Below are positions 14,778-15,584 of a DNA stretch of 15,584 nt, in pieces; the first letter of the stretch is position 1, and each line of letters opens with the position of its first letter. Position numbers and translations under genes: made by a program. The DNA is from Bacillota bacterium (GTDB lineage Bacteria > Bacillota > Sulfobacillia > Sulfobacillales > Sulfobacillaceae): NCBI GenBank assembly GCA_023488565.1, contig JAMDDZ010000064.1, positions 1-15,584 of the forward strand. The letters are read 5' to 3'. The notes under the pieces are model-generated. The model was not told the DNA's origin. It made no database searches and saw nothing but the letters and a program-made list of their open reading frames with translations.

Positions 14778-14806
14778 TTGACAATGGTATTCGCTCCTTT
14801 TGGATA
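14778..14806 (+). promoter_or_regulatory. Possible promoter for the Nudix hydrolase gene
   Basis: A perfect -35 hexamer TTGACA lies at 14778-14783. The hexamer 17 bases later, TGGATA, is a poor -10 match, and the neighbouring TTGGAT (16 bases) is only slightly better. The position, 46-74 bases before the gene, is sensible. Confidence 0.25.
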
Positions 14807-14851
14807 TTTAGGATATCCAGGTAAGCGGAACTTTATGCGGAGGAGAATGGA

Positions 14852-15382
14852 ATGGAAACGCCACAAGGGCCAGGGAAAACGGTATTTTCCGGAAAGGCAC
14901 TGTCCGTACGGGTGGATCCGGTGTCTGTTAAGGGGAGGGAGACCAGCCGGGAAGTGGTCCAAAGGGCTCCCGCGGTGGGCATTATTGCAGAAACCGCGGA
15001 TCGCCGTCTCGTGGTGATTAGGCAGTTTCGGTGGGCAGTAGGCCATTGGCTTTGGGAACTGCCTGCTGGCGTCGTGAATCCGGGGGAAGATCCGTTAGCC
15101 ACAGCCAAGCGAGAACTTGCCGAAGAAACCGGATACCACACAGACTCCTGGCAATTTCTATTTCGATACTACCCGTCTCCAGGCTACACCAATGAAGAAA
15201 TCCACCTTTTCTATGCCTCCCAAGTGCGTCATGGTACACCCCACCCGGATCCCGATGAAGAGATTACGGTCGAATTGTGGGACAAAGAGCGCCTTCGCCA
15301 ACAGCTCCGATCTTCGGCTACGTTGACCTCTATTTGGTTGATAGGTGTGCAGTGGTGGTTGGCGTTGCCTCAAAACCAGTGA
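14852..15382 (+). CDS. nudF: ADP-ribose pyrophosphatase (Nudix, NudF type)
   Basis: Hydrolyses ADP-ribose to AMP and ribose-5-phosphate, removing a reactive NAD breakdown product. The Nudix box runs from Gly73 to Tyr95: G-x5-Glu79-x7-Arg87-Glu88-Leu-x-Glu91-Glu92-x-Gly94. The upstream VVIRQFRW and WELPAG, and the downstream SPGYTNEEIHLFYA (residues ~109-122), are typical of the ADP-ribose-specific branch rather than MutT. Length 176 is normal for NudF. ATG 14852 is 8 bases after GGAGG (14839-14843). In B. subtilis the nudF-like gene also lies downstream of the spo0A region, before spoIIM and xerD, so what follows this window may continue that order. Confidence 0.9.
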   Translation: METPQGPGKTVFSGKALSVRVDPVSVKGRETSREVVQRAPAVGIIAETADRRLVVIRQFRWAVGHWLWELPAGVVNPGEDPLATAKRELAEETGYHTDSWQFLFRYYPSPGYTNEEIHLFYASQVRHGTPHPDPDEEITVELWDKERLRQQLRSSATLTSIWLIGVQWWLALPQNQ

Positions 15383-15500
15383 AACGGATTTCACCAAGGA
15401 TTCTTCCAGGGATGACGGATGAGTTGCCGATTTGAGAAACTGCTCTGGTCTCTGGATGATTGTGAAATCTTCCTCCTAGGTGCCCTGGTCTATAGTACAA

Positions 15501-15506
15501 TATAAT
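15501..15506 (+). promoter_or_regulatory. TATAAT -10 element before the last gene
   Basis: A perfect TATAAT lies at 15501-15506, within an AT-rich run that also contains TATAGT (15491-15496) and TACAAT (15496-15501). None of them has a TTGACA-like hexamer at 16-18 bases; the sequence at 15478-15483 is AGGTGC. A start about 15513 would place the palindrome at 15519-15542 at the very beginning of the transcript. Confidence 0.4.
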
Positions 15507-15518
15507 GAAAAGATAGGC

Positions 15519-15542
15519 GTGGCTCCATTTAAATGGAACCAC
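15519..15542. promoter_or_regulatory. 24-base palindrome, possible operator or leader hairpin
   Basis: TCCATTT (15524-15530) is directly followed by its exact complement AAATGGA (15531-15537). After one mismatched pair the arms continue as GTGG (15519-15522) and CCAC (15539-15542), giving 11 of 12 pairs with no loop. A loop-free palindrome fits a dimeric repressor operator better than an RNA hairpin. It lies between the TATAAT box and the ribosome binding site of the following gene. Confidence 0.5.
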
Positions 15543-15563
15543 CAGTGAAAGGAGGTAAACGTA

Positions 15564-15584
15564 ATGGCTACTGCACATCGAAGC
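15564..15584 (+). CDS. Start of a gene cut by the window end
   Basis: Seven codons (MATAHRS) begin 7 bases after a perfect AAAGGAGGT (15548-15556) and run off the window. Too little is present to name the product. Such a strong ribosome binding site indicates heavy translation. A small acid-soluble spore protein is one possibility from the N-terminus and the sporulation setting, but this is a guess. Confidence 0.6.

Noticed and set aside
1..15584. CRISPR arrays, insertion sequences, prophage, tRNA or rRNA genes
   Set aside because: No regularly spaced repeats, transposase-like frames, terminal inverted repeats or cloverleaf/rRNA signatures were seen; the region is a conserved chromosomal cluster.

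Overview
The window is a stretch of chromosome from an endospore-forming Firmicute. It encodes Spo0A and the spore peptidase SpoIVB, Shine-Dalgarno sites are strong (GGAGG forms), and the gene order xseA-xseB-ispA-dxs-tlyA-nadK-argR-recN-...-spoIVB-spo0A is the classic Bacillus/Clostridia order. Base composition is balanced, with many GTG starts and overlapping genes. A Sulfobacillus-like or other deep Clostridia lineage would fit, but that placement is inference. All real genes lie on the + strand. I see no rRNA, tRNA, CRISPR array, insertion sequence or prophage.

Region 1 (16-9570) is one tightly packed set of ten genes with gaps of at most about 60 bases and several start/stop overlaps: exonuclease VII (xseA, xseB), isoprenoid synthesis (ispA, dxs), the rRNA methyltransferase/hemolysin family gene tlyA, NAD kinase, the arginine repressor family gene argR, recN, a divergent PAP2 (YuiD/DUF212) membrane protein and an MGDG-synthase/UgtP-type glycosyltransferase. 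The last two sit between recN and spoIVB, which are neighbours in Bacillus, and look like a lipid-envelope pair. A strong hairpin (9632-9670) closes the region.

Region 2 (9719-12340) is the sporulation block: spoIVB with an intact His/Asp/Ser triad and PDZ domain, an unrecognised 72-residue single-span membrane protein, and spo0A followed by a clear intrinsic terminator. Just after the spoIVB stop is a near-perfect sigma-H promoter (11136-11165). The small membrane gene and spo0A therefore probably form a sigma-H-driven transcript, with a possible Spo0A box inside the small gene.

Region 3 (12341-15584) holds a leucine-dehydrogenase-type amino acid dehydrogenase with its own terminator. It is followed by a coupled pair, a two-part protein of unknown function overlapping a divergent Hfq/Sm-like protein with a basic N-terminal extension, and then a NudF-type ADP-ribose pyrophosphatase. 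The window ends at the first seven codons of another gene, preceded by a TATAAT box, a long palindrome and a perfect ribosome binding site. The Hfq-like pair and the sigma-H/small-membrane-protein arrangement upstream of spo0A are the least ordinary parts.
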